Shown here piece after piece: positions 44,381 to 52,407 of a stretch of DNA of 64,000 nt; positions within the stretch are counted from its first letter, which is position 1; each line of letters opens with the position of its first letter. Under the pieces are notes generated by a model. The model saw only the letters and a program-made list of their open reading frames with translations, was not told where the DNA came from and searched no databases. A program made the position numbers and the translations under genes. Source of the stretch: a bacterium (lineage in GTDB: Bacteria; Bacillota; Clostridia; Lachnospirales; Lachnospiraceae); contig JAUNJY010000005.1 of assembly GCA_030535455.1 (NCBI GenBank), positions 1 through 64,000 of the forward strand, written 5' to 3'.

Positions 44381-45322
44381 CTACACCTCCAGAATTCTGG
44401 CAATTAGAGACCCCTCATCAACAACTGGATATTCACGAATTGTAAATAATACGCCATTACATGGGGCGTAGATTTCTTCTACTACTACCAAATGTAATGG
44501 ATCCACAATTTGACCTAGCCTTTCCCCTTGTTTCACATTGCTTCCTATCTCTGCTTTTTTTATAAAGATGCCTGCTTCTTTGGCATTAATAAACTGCACT
44601 TGTTCTTCTTTGGCCATCAGCGGTTCACGTGGCGTAATCGTAGTTCCCTTCCACATGCCTAGCTCTTTCATTAGTGCAAGAATTCCATCTACTAGCTGCT
44701 TTGTGTACTCTTTTGTAATACGCATTCCTACTCCCATCTCTACGACCAAAGTAGGAACCTGAATGGAATTCAAGGAATACGCCAATGTGGACTCTAGTAC
44801 GGTTGCTGCACCATGTATCCATATAAAATCCATATTCAAGTGTCTGGCATACGGAACTAGCTGTTCTTTTGTCTTTTCATTGATACGGATTTGCGGAAGC
44901 TCTGTCAAAAAAATATTACTGGCATGAATATCAATACAAAAATCTGCATCTTTTAAGTCTTCAATAATCTGTGATGCGATATATTCCGTCATAGTTCCTT
45001 CTGAATCTCCAGGAAATACACGGTTCATATCTAAATCAAATCCTGGTATCCCCCTTGTAATGGAATCAATGCCAAGTGGATTGATTGCTGGATAGAGATC
45101 TACAATACCATCGAGGTTCTCCATGTTCTGTATAATCGTCCTCCCTAAATCAAAACAGACAGACTGTCCTTCTAACTCATCACCATGAATTCCTGTGACA
45201 ATACAAATTCTCTTAGGCCTTCCTTCTGTCATTTTGGGGTATCCTTTGGGGAGTATCCTTCGTTTCTTAATCTCCAATTGTTCATCCACAGGAAGCCCTA
45301 TGGATGTAATGCTCTCTATCAT
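44381..45322 (-). CDS. Succinylglutamate desuccinylase/aspartoacylase-family zinc hydrolase
   Basis: A 313-residue enzyme of the AstE/AspA group (M14-like zinc carboxypeptidase fold), which splits N-acyl or C-terminal amide bonds of amino-acid derivatives. Zinc ligands His46 and Glu49 (GIHGDE) and His133 (DIH) are present, the catalytic Glu195 is in VVEMGVG, and DMNRVFPG (about 98-105) would bind the substrate carboxylate. Residues 235-313 form a biotinyl-lipoyl-like domain, as in the COG3608 branch. It overlaps the transglutaminase gene by ATGA (45319-45322) and precedes its pseudoenzyme paralog. I infer that it trims or recycles the product of the ATP-grasp ligase in the same operon. Confidence 0.88.
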   Translation of the reverse strand: MIESITSIGLPVDEQLEIKKRRILPKGYPKMTEGRPKRICIVTGIHGDELEGQSVCFDLGRTIIQNMENLDGIVDLYPAINPLGIDSITRGIPGFDLDMNRVFPGDSEGTMTEYIASQIIEDLKDADFCIDIHASNIFLTELPQIRINEKTKEQLVPYARHLNMDFIWIHGAATVLESTLAYSLNSIQVPTLVVEMGVGMRITKEYTKQLVDGILALMKELGMWKGTTITPREPLMAKEEQVQFINAKEAGIFIKKAEIGSNVKQGERLGQIVDPLHLVVVEEIYAPCNGVLFTIREYPVVDEGSLIARILEV

Positions 45323-46140
45323 GTTGTCTCATTTCCCTCCTCTCTGGTTACACGGGCACACACTGACTGTGTTTGAAGCACAACTCCTTCAAAATTCCCC
45401 TTGCTCATAATACAGTCCAAGTAATCCCGCCCCGATGATAACTTGATATAGCTGTCGTCCACCCATTTCTGGTTTGTTGGATCAATTCCATACCAATATC
45501 CATCCTGACATACTTCGACCCATGCATGGCTTTCTCCTTCTCCACACATTAGTCCTACTACATATCTTGCCGGTATACTTGACATTCTCAGTAAGGTAAT
45601 CAAAATATGAGCATAGTCTTGACAGACTCCGCCCCCCTGCTCCATTGCTGATTCTGCCACAGTATCTATGGAGGAGCTTCCCTTTTTATACTGGAGGACC
45701 CGTCCCAATTGTCTCATATAATAATCTGCCACATCGCAAGGCCGGTCTTTGTCGTATTCCAGACAGCCGTTTCTATGTATTTCTTTATAATAATCATGCA
45801 ATCGTTTTCCAGGCATGGTAAACCTGGTCGGACATTTAAAAATAATAGACTCCGAATCATCCGCTTTTTCTTCTTTCGCCTGGTTGCTTGTCGTCGCTTG
45901 TCCTTCCATTACAATCTGAAATTGATTGTGTGGTGTAACGATGCTCCCATAAACCACCAAATTCCCAAACCCATCCTGATTTGACTCGATCATTTCACAA
46001 GGATTGATTTCATAGCGAAGCCGAATAATCTGCTGCCTCAAAGTCGACTTTGGTTCAATCTTATTTCGGAAATGATGGTTTACAATCGGATTTGAGAAAT
46101 CCAATTTAAGTTTATAGAAAAAATGCCATTGTTGACCCAT
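45319..46140 (-). CDS. Transglutaminase-like cysteine peptidase/transferase
   Basis: A 273-residue protein of the COG1305 group. The N-terminal 120 residues are a beta-rich bacterial transglutaminase N-region (LRQQIIRLRYEINP). The catalytic triad is visible in the C-terminal half: Cys in GGGVCQDYAHIL, His in GESHAWVEV, Asp in GIDPTNQKWV. Members hydrolyse or transfer amide bonds. Such a gene regularly accompanies the ATP-grasp/alpha-E pair upstream. I use the ATG at 46140; AAAGGGG lies 11 nt before it, and a nearer ATG at 46149 is almost on top of the ribosome site. No signal peptide, so it is cytoplasmic. Confidence 0.9.
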   Translation of the reverse strand: MGQQWHFFYKLKLDFSNPIVNHHFRNKIEPKSTLRQQIIRLRYEINPCEMIESNQDGFGNLVVYGSIVTPHNQFQIVMEGQATTSNQAKEEKADDSESIIFKCPTRFTMPGKRLHDYYKEIHRNGCLEYDKDRPCDVADYYMRQLGRVLQYKKGSSSIDTVAESAMEQGGGVCQDYAHILITLLRMSSIPARYVVGLMCGEGESHAWVEVCQDGYWYGIDPTNQKWVDDSYIKLSSGRDYLDCIMSKGNFEGVVLQTQSVCARVTREEGNETT

Positions 46141-46165
46141 TGTTATCATTTCCCCTTTAATCGAT

Positions 46166-46834
46166 TTACATCTCAACGATTCCTTCTATTTTGCTAATAG
46201 CCTGTCTGTAATTGATCGTGTCATTCTGCGCATGTAAAAGAAGCTGATCTAGTTGTTCCTTATCATATTGAAGCTCTGTCTTTTTAATCCGACTGCTTAA
46301 TTTGGTAAGTTCTCGTAGTATGGAAGAATTGGACAGTTCAAATCGTAAATAAAGATCGATTCGTTCAATTCTTCTGCCTGTCTTAATTATATCTCGAATT
46401 TTGGGGTCATCAATATAATCGTCCACGCATCCCCAGAATGCCAGCAAATGGTCTAATACGCTTTGCATCTCAATTAAAGGGGCTTTACTAATTTGGGCCT
46501 TTTTCATATCATAAATTGCCATCTCAATATAGGCAAGCGTCTCCGATCCAATTTCATTTCTTAAAATAATTGCATTGTCATACGCTCTGTTTAGATTGCT
46601 AAGAATAGAATCCGGATTTGTAAGGTCAAAGGGATACTTACTTAAAAATATCTCTTTGGAGCCGTAAACATCCGGTACATCAATCCGCTTGCAAAAGGTA
46701 ATATAAGAATCCTCCTGCTCATCTATCATACGATCAAATCCAACAAAAAATGTTCGTACTGTTGTATATACCCTTTCAGAATATCTTCCTAACCATAACA
46801 ATTGTTTTGCTCTTTCTACTGTGATAATACCCAT
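46166..46834 (-). CDS. Alpha-E domain protein (COG2307)
   Basis: A 222-residue all-helical protein. The opening ITVERAKQLLWLGRYSERVYTTVRTFF is the alpha-E signature, and KTGRRIERIDLYLRF followed by LSSRIKKTELQY supplies the conserved basic helices. The family is the constant partner of circularly permuted ATP-grasp ligases of the COG2308 type, either fused or adjacent, and is predicted to act in the same peptide or amide-forming reaction. It starts 18 nt inside the ligase gene's end behind GGAGG, so the two are coupled. A normal alpha-E is about 300 residues, so this is a short member. Confidence 0.9.
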   Translation of the reverse strand: MGIITVERAKQLLWLGRYSERVYTTVRTFFVGFDRMIDEQEDSYITFCKRIDVPDVYGSKEIFLSKYPFDLTNPDSILSNLNRAYDNAIILRNEIGSETLAYIEMAIYDMKKAQISKAPLIEMQSVLDHLLAFWGCVDDYIDDPKIRDIIKTGRRIERIDLYLRFELSNSSILRELTKLSSRIKKTELQYDKEQLDQLLLHAQNDTINYRQAISKIEGIVEM

Positions 46835-48129
46835 GTGTCTTTAAATCCTCCTCCCTGAGATGAATTCACAATAAAGGAATCTGGGTTTCTTGAAAATCTT
46901 GTCAAGCCACTCTTCCAAACCTTTACGTCTTTTCCTGTTAGTACAAATGCTCTTAAATCTGCTTTTCTTGGAACGACACCTTCCTCATCCATAATATCGA
47001 TATCAATAAAGTCTATGACCTCCTGAGCGATAAATCGTCTTGGCTCTCGTTTTAATAATTCTATAAATTCCTTTTTCTTTTCACTGCTTAAGCTATTGCC
47101 AAATACTACTCCGTAGCCACCTGCTTCTGCTACATCCTTTAGCACAAGGGTATCAAAGTTCTCTAATACATAATCCATGTCTTCTTTATAAAATGGCAGG
47201 TAGGTTGGCGCATTATGTAGAATCGCCTCTTCCTTTAAATAGTACTTCACAATCCTTGGCACAAAATAATAAAGTCCTTTATCATCTGCAATGCCATTTC
47301 CCGGTGCATTGACAATTGCAACATTTCCTTTTCGATATACTTCCATAAGATGAGGAACTCCAATCACAGACTCTGGTACAAAGGTCATTGGATCTAGGTA
47401 TTCATCGGATACCCTTCTGTAAACTGCGCCGACTTTTACCTTCTTTCCGGTATAATCTTTATAGTAAAGATATTCGTTTTCCACTACCAGGTCCTGTCCG
47501 GTTACCAAAGTGGCGCCTGTCTTCTCGGCCAAATAAGAATGTTCAAAGAATGCTGCATTATAACGTCCTGGAGTTAAAATAACATTAATTCCACCTGTAT
47601 TTACATAATCCATCATTTCTCTTAGCATTACGCTATAATTGCGGTTATCCTCCAATTGATTATGTCGAAATGTATCTGGGCTAGATTTTCTACAAATATC
47701 TCTTGCAATCATAGGATAGGATGCTCCCGAAGGAATTCTCAGATTATCCTCTAGCACGTACCATGTACCATCTTTGGCCTGCACTAAATCAATTCCTGAA
47801 ATATGGCTGTAGATATTCTTCGGTGGCTTGATATTCTGGCATTCTGGAAGAAAACCTTTCGATGCAAATATAAATTCTTCTGGTACCACCCCATCTTTTA
47901 CGATCTGTTTCTCCCCATAAATATCGGCAAGAAACATATTCAATGCGGTAACCCTTTGTTTTAATCCCTGTTCTAGGTATGTAAACTCCTCTTTTCCTAT
48001 TACTCTAGGAATTGAGTCAAATGGAAATAACTCTTCTTTAAATTCATTATTCTTATAAATTCCAAATCGAACACCATATCTTGCTAAAAGCTGATTTACC
48101 ACGTCTGACTGCATTGTAAGGTCTTCCAT
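46816..48129 (-). CDS. Circularly permuted ATP-grasp amidoligase (COG2308)
   Basis: A 437-residue ligase of the DUF404/DUF407 family. LFPFDSIPRVI near the N-terminus, GIDLVQAKDGTWYVLEDNLRIPSGASYPMIAR (about residues 132-163), NAPGNGIADDKGLY, VLKDVAEAGGYGVVFG and FIAQEVIDFIDIDI are its characteristic blocks. They carry the permuted ATP-grasp lysine and acidic Mg-binding residues. Such enzymes are predicted to form amide bonds with ATP, making small peptides or modifying proteins. The ATG at 48129 follows AAGGAGATGGTAAT. First gene of the cluster ligase, alpha-E, transglutaminase, deacylase, pseudo-deacylase. Repeat copy C lies only 36 nt upstream of the ATG, inside its promoter or leader. Confidence 0.92.
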   Translation of the reverse strand: MEDLTMQSDVVNQLLARYGVRFGIYKNNEFKEELFPFDSIPRVIGKEEFTYLEQGLKQRVTALNMFLADIYGEKQIVKDGVVPEEFIFASKGFLPECQNIKPPKNIYSHISGIDLVQAKDGTWYVLEDNLRIPSGASYPMIARDICRKSSPDTFRHNQLEDNRNYSVMLREMMDYVNTGGINVILTPGRYNAAFFEHSYLAEKTGATLVTGQDLVVENEYLYYKDYTGKKVKVGAVYRRVSDEYLDPMTFVPESVIGVPHLMEVYRKGNVAIVNAPGNGIADDKGLYYFVPRIVKYYLKEEAILHNAPTYLPFYKEDMDYVLENFDTLVLKDVAEAGGYGVVFGNSLSSEKKKEFIELLKREPRRFIAQEVIDFIDIDIMDEEGVVPRKADLRAFVLTGKDVKVWKSGLTRFSRNPDSFIVNSSQGGGFKDTWVLSQ

Positions 48130-48164
48130 ATTACCATCTCCTTCTTTACTTCTCATTCTTTCCC

Positions 48165-48245
48165 GCGCCGAGTCGGGTCGCATAAGCGACATCTTCCTTT
48201 CCGGCGAGTGTGCATCGTTTGCCCTGTTTTTTAGGGCATTTTTTT
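48165..48245 (+). repeat. Dispersed intergenic element, copy C
   Basis: Core 48165-48213. P1 is GCGC (48165-48168) with GTGC (48210-48213). P2 is GTCGG (48172-48176) with CCGGC (48201-48205). P3 is GTCGC-ATAA-GCGAC (48177-48190). The 5' AAAGTGTCTTC inverted repeat is absent. A plus-strand terminator follows: GCCCT (48221-48225) with AGGGC (48233-48237) and seven T (48239-48245). Confidence 0.8.
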
Positions 48246-48293
48246 AATGAATAGAAGGCTGCTTGAAAAGAAGCCTTCTATTCATTAAAAAAA
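48239..48293. repeat. Perfect 22-bp inverted repeat
   Basis: TTTTTTTAATGAATAGAAGGCT (48239-48260) is exactly repeated in inverse at 48272-48293 around an 11-nt spacer. Its left arm is the T-run of the terminator in copy C and its right arm is the T-run (minus strand) of the next terminator, so three hairpins are nested end to end. It could be a transposition footprint or a double-sided insulator. Confidence 0.75.
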
Positions 48294-48327
48294 GCGATAG
48301 TGTTCCTGTCATAAGAACACCATCGCT
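48287..48327 (-). terminator. Terminator of the amino-acid ABC / kinase-like operon
   Basis: AGCGAT (48293-48298) with ATCGCT (48322-48327) and GTGTTC (48300-48305) with GAACAC (48315-48320) form one stem, followed on the minus strand by TTTTTTT. It lies after the stop codon at 48374. Confidence 0.9.
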
Positions 48328-48373
48328 CTGGTTTACTTAATTGTAATAAAATATACAAAATTTGTCAAACATT

Positions 48374-48970
48374 TTATTTTATTTGGTTTTCCCTTACAAT
48401 ATTACACAAGATTTGTGCTGTTTTCTCCACCCCATATTTACTGCTATCAATTAATAAATCATACTCTTCTAGCAGACTCTCGCTTTGTCCTCCAAATCTT
48501 CGACGATAATTTTCCCTAGCGCGATCCACTGTCTTTATATACTTATAAGCTGTCTTTTTATCCATTTGCAATGTCTCAATACAATTGGCAAGTCGTTTCT
48601 TGTATGGTGCATATATGTATATGTTCAAGCAGTTTTTATGATCTTTCAAAATAGAATTGGCACATCTTCCTACAATGATACAAGACTCGTTCTTAGCAAG
48701 ATCTCGAATGATATTCTCTTGTACACTAAAGATTTCCTGCTGCATGCTAAGAAGTCCCATTCCAAGAGGATACTGCCTTCCATAAAACAGGGAACCGGAT
48801 TGTTCCTCTTCTTCACTAATTCTAGAGGTAGGCAGTCCCATCCTTTTTGCAGTTGCTTCAACAATGTCCCTATCATAAAAGCTAATTCCTAAACTCTCTG
48901 ACATCTTTTTGGAAATCAATCTTCCTAGACTGCCAAATTGTCTTGAAATTGTAATTACATACTTTTCCAT
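48374..48970 (-). CDS. Cytidylate kinase-like protein
   Basis: A 198-residue P-loop kinase-like protein. The N-terminus KYVITISRQFGSLGRLISKKMSESLGISFYDRDIV matches the cytidylate-kinase-like family (AAA-type P-loop SRQFGSxGR, residues 9-17), and CIIVGRCANSIL and the YRRRFGG segment are also typical. This family is distinct from true Cmk and its substrate is usually not known. It starts 16 nt after the last permease gene of the amino-acid ABC operon, behind AAAGGAGGGCGG, so it is probably co-transcribed with it. A strong terminator follows. Confidence 0.88.
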   Translation of the reverse strand: MEKYVITISRQFGSLGRLISKKMSESLGISFYDRDIVEATAKRMGLPTSRISEEEEQSGSLFYGRQYPLGMGLLSMQQEIFSVQENIIRDLAKNESCIIVGRCANSILKDHKNCLNIYIYAPYKKRLANCIETLQMDKKTAYKYIKTVDRARENYRRRFGGQSESLLEEYDLLIDSSKYGVEKTAQILCNIVRENQIK

Positions 48971-48986
48971 AACCGCCCTCCTTTTG

Positions 48987-49748
48987 TTATGATCTGAGCT
49001 GTGGCATCAGCTTCCTTCTCTTTTGAAGCCTTCGAACAGCCAGGGATAATGAGAAGTTAATCACAAAATATAGCAAAGCTGCTGTCCCAAACAATACGAA
49101 AACATCTGATACATTAATAGTACCTGTTCCATTATAACGGTTTGCTGAGCTAAGCAGTTTCTTTACCCTGCTCATAAGCTCTATGGTTGCAATGTTGGCC
49201 AGATAGGACGAGTCCTTTACCGTTGTAATCACCTGACTAAGTAATGTTGGAACTACACTTCTATATGCCTGAGGAAGTATGATATATCGCATAATCTGAA
49301 CCGTACTAAACCCTTGCGAATGTCCAGCTTCGAATTGTCCAAGAGGTACTGCATTTAATCCTCCACGTATAATCTCCGCTATGACGGATGACGTAAATAA
49401 GACCAACGCCACTGCCGCCTTAAATAATAACTTAGTTTCAACCGATGTTAGACCAAACATGGCATTGGAGAAAATTGATGGCGCCGGGCAGAATACCAGG
49501 CAGATAAAGATCCATAGTAACAATGGCGTATTACGAAATACCTCAATATATATGATGGCAAGTATTTTAAACACCTTGGTCTTTTTGCTTGTACAGTAGT
49601 TTCGTACCATTGCAAGTACAGATCCAATTAAAATTCCTAATATGACTGAAAGTGCCGATAAGATTAAGGTAAATGCTACCCCTTTTAAAATATAGGTTAT
49701 AATGGCACTATTCTTAAGTATTGCAAAACTACCTTCTAAATCCGTCAT
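48987..49748 (-). CDS. Polar amino-acid ABC transporter permease (second)
   Basis: A 253-residue inner-membrane permease of the HisM/GlnP type with about five helices. IYIEVFRNTPLLLWIFI and the EAA-loop segment EIIRGGLNAVPLGQFEAGHSQGFSTVQIMRYIILPQAYR, which docks on the ATPase, are diagnostic. It overlaps the first permease gene by ATGA (49745-49748). The pair forms a heterodimeric channel for a polar amino acid, most often glutamine or glutamate. Confidence 0.92.
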   Translation of the reverse strand: MTDLEGSFAILKNSAIITYILKGVAFTLILSALSVILGILIGSVLAMVRNYCTSKKTKVFKILAIIYIEVFRNTPLLLWIFICLVFCPAPSIFSNAMFGLTSVETKLLFKAAVALVLFTSSVIAEIIRGGLNAVPLGQFEAGHSQGFSTVQIMRYIILPQAYRSVVPTLLSQVITTVKDSSYLANIATIELMSRVKKLLSSANRYNGTGTINVSDVFVLFGTAALLYFVINFSLSLAVRRLQKRRKLMPQLRS

Positions 49749-50470
49749 GCCACGCTCACCTTACCTTTCTTATCTGCTCCCATCGTGTCACGCTCCCTTT
49801 TCTTTAACGCACTTTCCCATTTCGTTGCAATCGTGGAAAGTGGGAAACAAATGATAAAGAACAAGACTCCGCTTAATAAATATGCTGGTGCATAAGCACC
49901 GCCTGTATTTACTCCTGTAACAAAGCTATACGTTAACGATATTAAGTCTGCCCCTCCTACAATATAAAGGCAGGAGGTATTCTTAATTAAATTTACAATC
50001 TGATTTACCATTGGCGGAAGGATGATCTTAATACTTTGAGGAAGAATGACATAATACATTCTTCCAAGATACCCAAAGCCTTGGGCCTGTGCTGCTTCAA
50101 ACTGGCCTTTTGGAATTGCCTCGATACCTGCCCGGATAACTTCTGCCATGTAAGCTCCATGATAAATTCCAAGTGTCAGGATACCGACAATGATAATATT
50201 CATACTATGATTGGAAAATGCCAGTGTATAATATAAGAAGCACATTTGCAGAAGCAGTGGCGTATTCTGTATGATTTCAATATAAATTCTACTGATGATC
50301 CGAAGCAGTTTCTTTGAACTGGTTGCCATAAGCCCCAGTATTATTCCTAACAGAAAGGCTAGAAACACTCCAAAAACTGCTGTCTTTAACGTATTTTCCA
50401 GGCCTAGAAGGAATGTGGAACGGTATTGCCATACTTTTTCCCAATTGCTTGCTGAAAAAATTTCAGACAT
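49745..50470 (-). CDS. Polar amino-acid ABC transporter permease (first)
   Basis: A 241-residue permease of the same family: about five helices, IYIEIIQNTPLLLQMCFLYY near residue 65 and the EAA loop EVIRAGIEAIPKGQFEAAQAQGFGYLGRMYYVILPQ. The start ATG at 50470 lies 20 nt after the binding-protein stop, with GGGGGGAT in front. It works with the second permease and the ATPase encoded first in the operon. Confidence 0.92.
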   Translation of the reverse strand: MSEIFSASNWEKVWQYRSTFLLGLENTLKTAVFGVFLAFLLGIILGLMATSSKKLLRIISRIYIEIIQNTPLLLQMCFLYYTLAFSNHSMNIIIVGILTLGIYHGAYMAEVIRAGIEAIPKGQFEAAQAQGFGYLGRMYYVILPQSIKIILPPMVNQIVNLIKNTSCLYIVGGADLISLTYSFVTGVNTGGAYAPAYLLSGVLFFIICFPLSTIATKWESALKKRERDTMGADKKGKVSVA

Positions 50471-50490
50471 CCTATCCCCCCCTTATGTAA

Positions 50491-51378
50491 TTATTTTAAT
50501 TTATTGTCAGTGATAAGCTTATCCGTTGTTCCATCGGAATTCCAGCCTTTAACTAACTCATCAACAACACTTGATAATTCAGAACCTTTTTTCGTTGCTA
50601 CACCATATTCCTGAGGTGAAAACTGGTCATCAATATAGGAACGTCCATCTGTAAGGTATACTGCAAGAATTGATTTATCTACGCAGAACGCATCAACTTC
50701 TCCGGCACTAAGGGCTGTTGAAATAGTTGGATAATCATCATATTGCTGGAAGGTCACTCCTTCTTTCCACGTTGCTGGATCAAATTTATCTTCGTTAAAT
50801 CCTTCTCCTGTAATGACCTTTTTATCAATCATTTCTTTTACTAAGGATTTTGCAGATGTAGAACCAGAGGAAACACCGACTTTTTTATCTTTTAAATCTG
50901 CAATGCTCTTGATATTCTTGGAATTTTCAACAAGTACGGTTACATAATCGGTATAATATGGAGTGGAGAAATCCCAGCTCTTCTTTCTTTCGTCTGTGAT
51001 TGTAAATGTTGCAAGTACACAGTCGATATCACCAGAATCTAATAATTCGGTCCTTGTAGCTGCTGTAACTGCTGTATATTCTACTTTTACTCCTAGATAA
51101 TCTGCTATATTCTTAGCCAATGAAATTTCCATTCCGGTATATTCATTGGTCAATGGATCCTGATAGCCAAATCCGATTACTGCATTTTTTACACCAACAC
51201 GAAGGACTCCACGGCTGACAATGTCCTTCACTTCTTTTGACCATTTTGATGTATCTGCCGTCTTTGTGGCATCCCCACTTGCATCTGTCTTTTCAGAATC
51301 GCTCCCACAGCCTGTAAATAACATGGCACTCATTACTACGCTAAGTGCCAACGACACTAACTTTTTCATTTTTCTCAT
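50491..51378 (-). CDS. Polar amino-acid ABC transporter substrate-binding lipoprotein
   Basis: A 295-residue lipoprotein of the SBP_bac_3 family. The signal peptide ends in MLFTGCGSDSE (lipobox Cys23). The mature domain carries GVLRVGVKNAVIGFGYQDPLTNEYTGMEISLAKNIADYLG and DIDCVLATFTITDERKKSWDFSTPYYTDYVTVLV, the normal signatures of glutamine/glutamate binders; the Arg in TDERKK usually contacts the ligand carboxylate. Start behind AAGGAGGAATTTAT. Second gene of the operon after the ATPase, an order common in clostridia. Confidence 0.93.
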   Translation of the reverse strand: MRKMKKLVSLALSVVMSAMLFTGCGSDSEKTDASGDATKTADTSKWSKEVKDIVSRGVLRVGVKNAVIGFGYQDPLTNEYTGMEISLAKNIADYLGVKVEYTAVTAATRTELLDSGDIDCVLATFTITDERKKSWDFSTPYYTDYVTVLVENSKNIKSIADLKDKKVGVSSGSTSAKSLVKEMIDKKVITGEGFNEDKFDPATWKEGVTFQQYDDYPTISTALSAGEVDAFCVDKSILAVYLTDGRSYIDDQFSPQEYGVATKKGSELSSVVDELVKGWNSDGTTDKLITDNKLK

Positions 51379-51414
51379 ATAAATTCCTCCTTAACAGTTC
51401 TATTTTTAGTCTCC

Positions 51415-52140
51415 TCATGAACGAATAATTTTTCCTAAAAATTGTTTTACTCGCTCATTTTCCGGATTTTCGAAGAAATGCTCCGGCTTTCCTTCTTCAA
51501 TAATTTGTCCATCTGCCATAAATACAATGCGGTCGGCTACCTGTCTCGCAAATCCCATCTCATGGGTAACCACTACCATGGTTATGTTTTCTTTGGCCAG
51601 ACGGATCATAACATCCAATACTTCCTGAATAGTTTCCGGATCAAGGGCTGAAGTAGGCTCATCAAATAAAATGATCTTCGACTCTGCACATAGGGCACGG
51701 GCAATTGCAATTCGCTGCTGCTGCCCCCCGGATAATGTGGTTGGATAGACATGCGCCTTATCCCTTAATCCAACTACGTCCAAATAGTGATAGGCCAGTT
51801 TTTCTGCTTCTTCTTTGCTTTTATGGTGAAGCTTCATTGGTGCCAATGTAAGATTTTTTAGCACCGTCATATGAGGGTACAGATTAAACTGCTGAAATAC
51901 CATGGACATGCTTTCGCGGATTACATGTGTTTTATTATGTGACGTTATAAGCTTCCCATCGACATATACATGACCGCTTGTTGGCTCCTCCAAATAATTC
52001 ATGCAGCGGACAGTGGTTGACTTGCCGGATCCTGAAGGACCGATAATTACCAACTTTTCGCCTTCTTTTACTTCCAAATTCACGTCTTTTAATACATGCA
52101 AATCGCCAAAATATTTATCTACATGTTCAAGTTTGATCAT
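51415..52140 (-). CDS. Polar amino-acid ABC transporter ATP-binding protein
   Basis: A 241-residue ATPase of the GlnQ/HisP group: Walker A GPSGSGKST (about residues 34-42), Q-loop FQQFNLYPHMTVLKNL, signature LSGGQQQRIAIARAL, Walker B IILFDEPTSALDPE and the switch His in VVVTHEMGFARQVADR. First gene of the operon, behind AAAAGGAGGGAGAAT. Its leader contains an intrinsic terminator just after the promoter, so expression may be controlled by attenuation. Confidence 0.95.
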   Translation of the reverse strand: MIKLEHVDKYFGDLHVLKDVNLEVKEGEKLVIIGPSGSGKSTTVRCMNYLEEPTSGHVYVDGKLITSHNKTHVIRESMSMVFQQFNLYPHMTVLKNLTLAPMKLHHKSKEEAEKLAYHYLDVVGLRDKAHVYPTTLSGGQQQRIAIARALCAESKIILFDEPTSALDPETIQEVLDVMIRLAKENITMVVVTHEMGFARQVADRIVFMADGQIIEEGKPEHFFENPENERVKQFLGKIIRS

Positions 52141-52168
52141 ATTCTCCCTCCTTTTCTGCTTTTAGAAA

Positions 52169-52226
52169 GCCTTTTTTCAATAGTAGGAGACTGCTCGAAG
52201 AAATGTTTCCTGCTATGAAAAAAGGC
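52169..52226. repeat. Long inverted repeat in the amino-acid ABC leader
   Basis: GCCTTTTTTCAATAGTAGGA (52169-52188) is inversely repeated as TCCTGCTATGAAAAAAGGC (52208-52226), with one bulge and one G-U. Its right arm contains the T-run and last stem bases of the terminator at 52218-52248. Confidence 0.65.
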
Positions 52227-52248
52227 ACCCGGAATTTTTCCGAGCACC
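52218..52248 (-). terminator. Terminator in the leader of the amino-acid ABC operon
   Basis: GGCACCCGGAA (52224-52234) pairs with TTCCGAGCACC (52238-52248) over 11 positions including G-U pairs, followed on the minus strand by TTTTTT. It lies only a few nucleotides below the predicted start of transcription of the ABC operon. Confidence 0.75.
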
Positions 52249-52261
52249 TTTGCTTTTCCAT

Positions 52262-52291
52262 AGTATAGAGGAACTTTACATTTTATGTCAA
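52262..52291 (-). promoter_or_regulatory. Strong sigma-A promoter of the amino-acid ABC operon
   Basis: On the minus strand TTGACA (52286-52291), an 18-nt spacer and TATACT (52262-52267). Transcription should start near 52255, giving a leader of about 115 nt that begins with a terminator hairpin. Confidence 0.75.
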
Positions 52292-52407
52292 TATTAATAG
52301 CGTTAAACGTTCTATTCTTACAAACTTTTGGACTTTTAGTTAATTATCCTAAATGATTTATAACATTTACTTTAGTTCCTATCGTTTGTAATGCTTTCCT
52401 ATGAAAT

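Noticed and set aside
48239-48293. CRISPR repeat or attachment site
   Set aside because: It is a single inverted repeat with no array of spaced direct repeats, and no integrase gene is in the window.
52169-52226. Long inverted repeat as a classical antiterminator of the amino-acid ABC leader
   Set aside because: Its far arm is transcribed after the terminator, so it cannot compete before termination. I keep the attenuation idea but not this mechanism.
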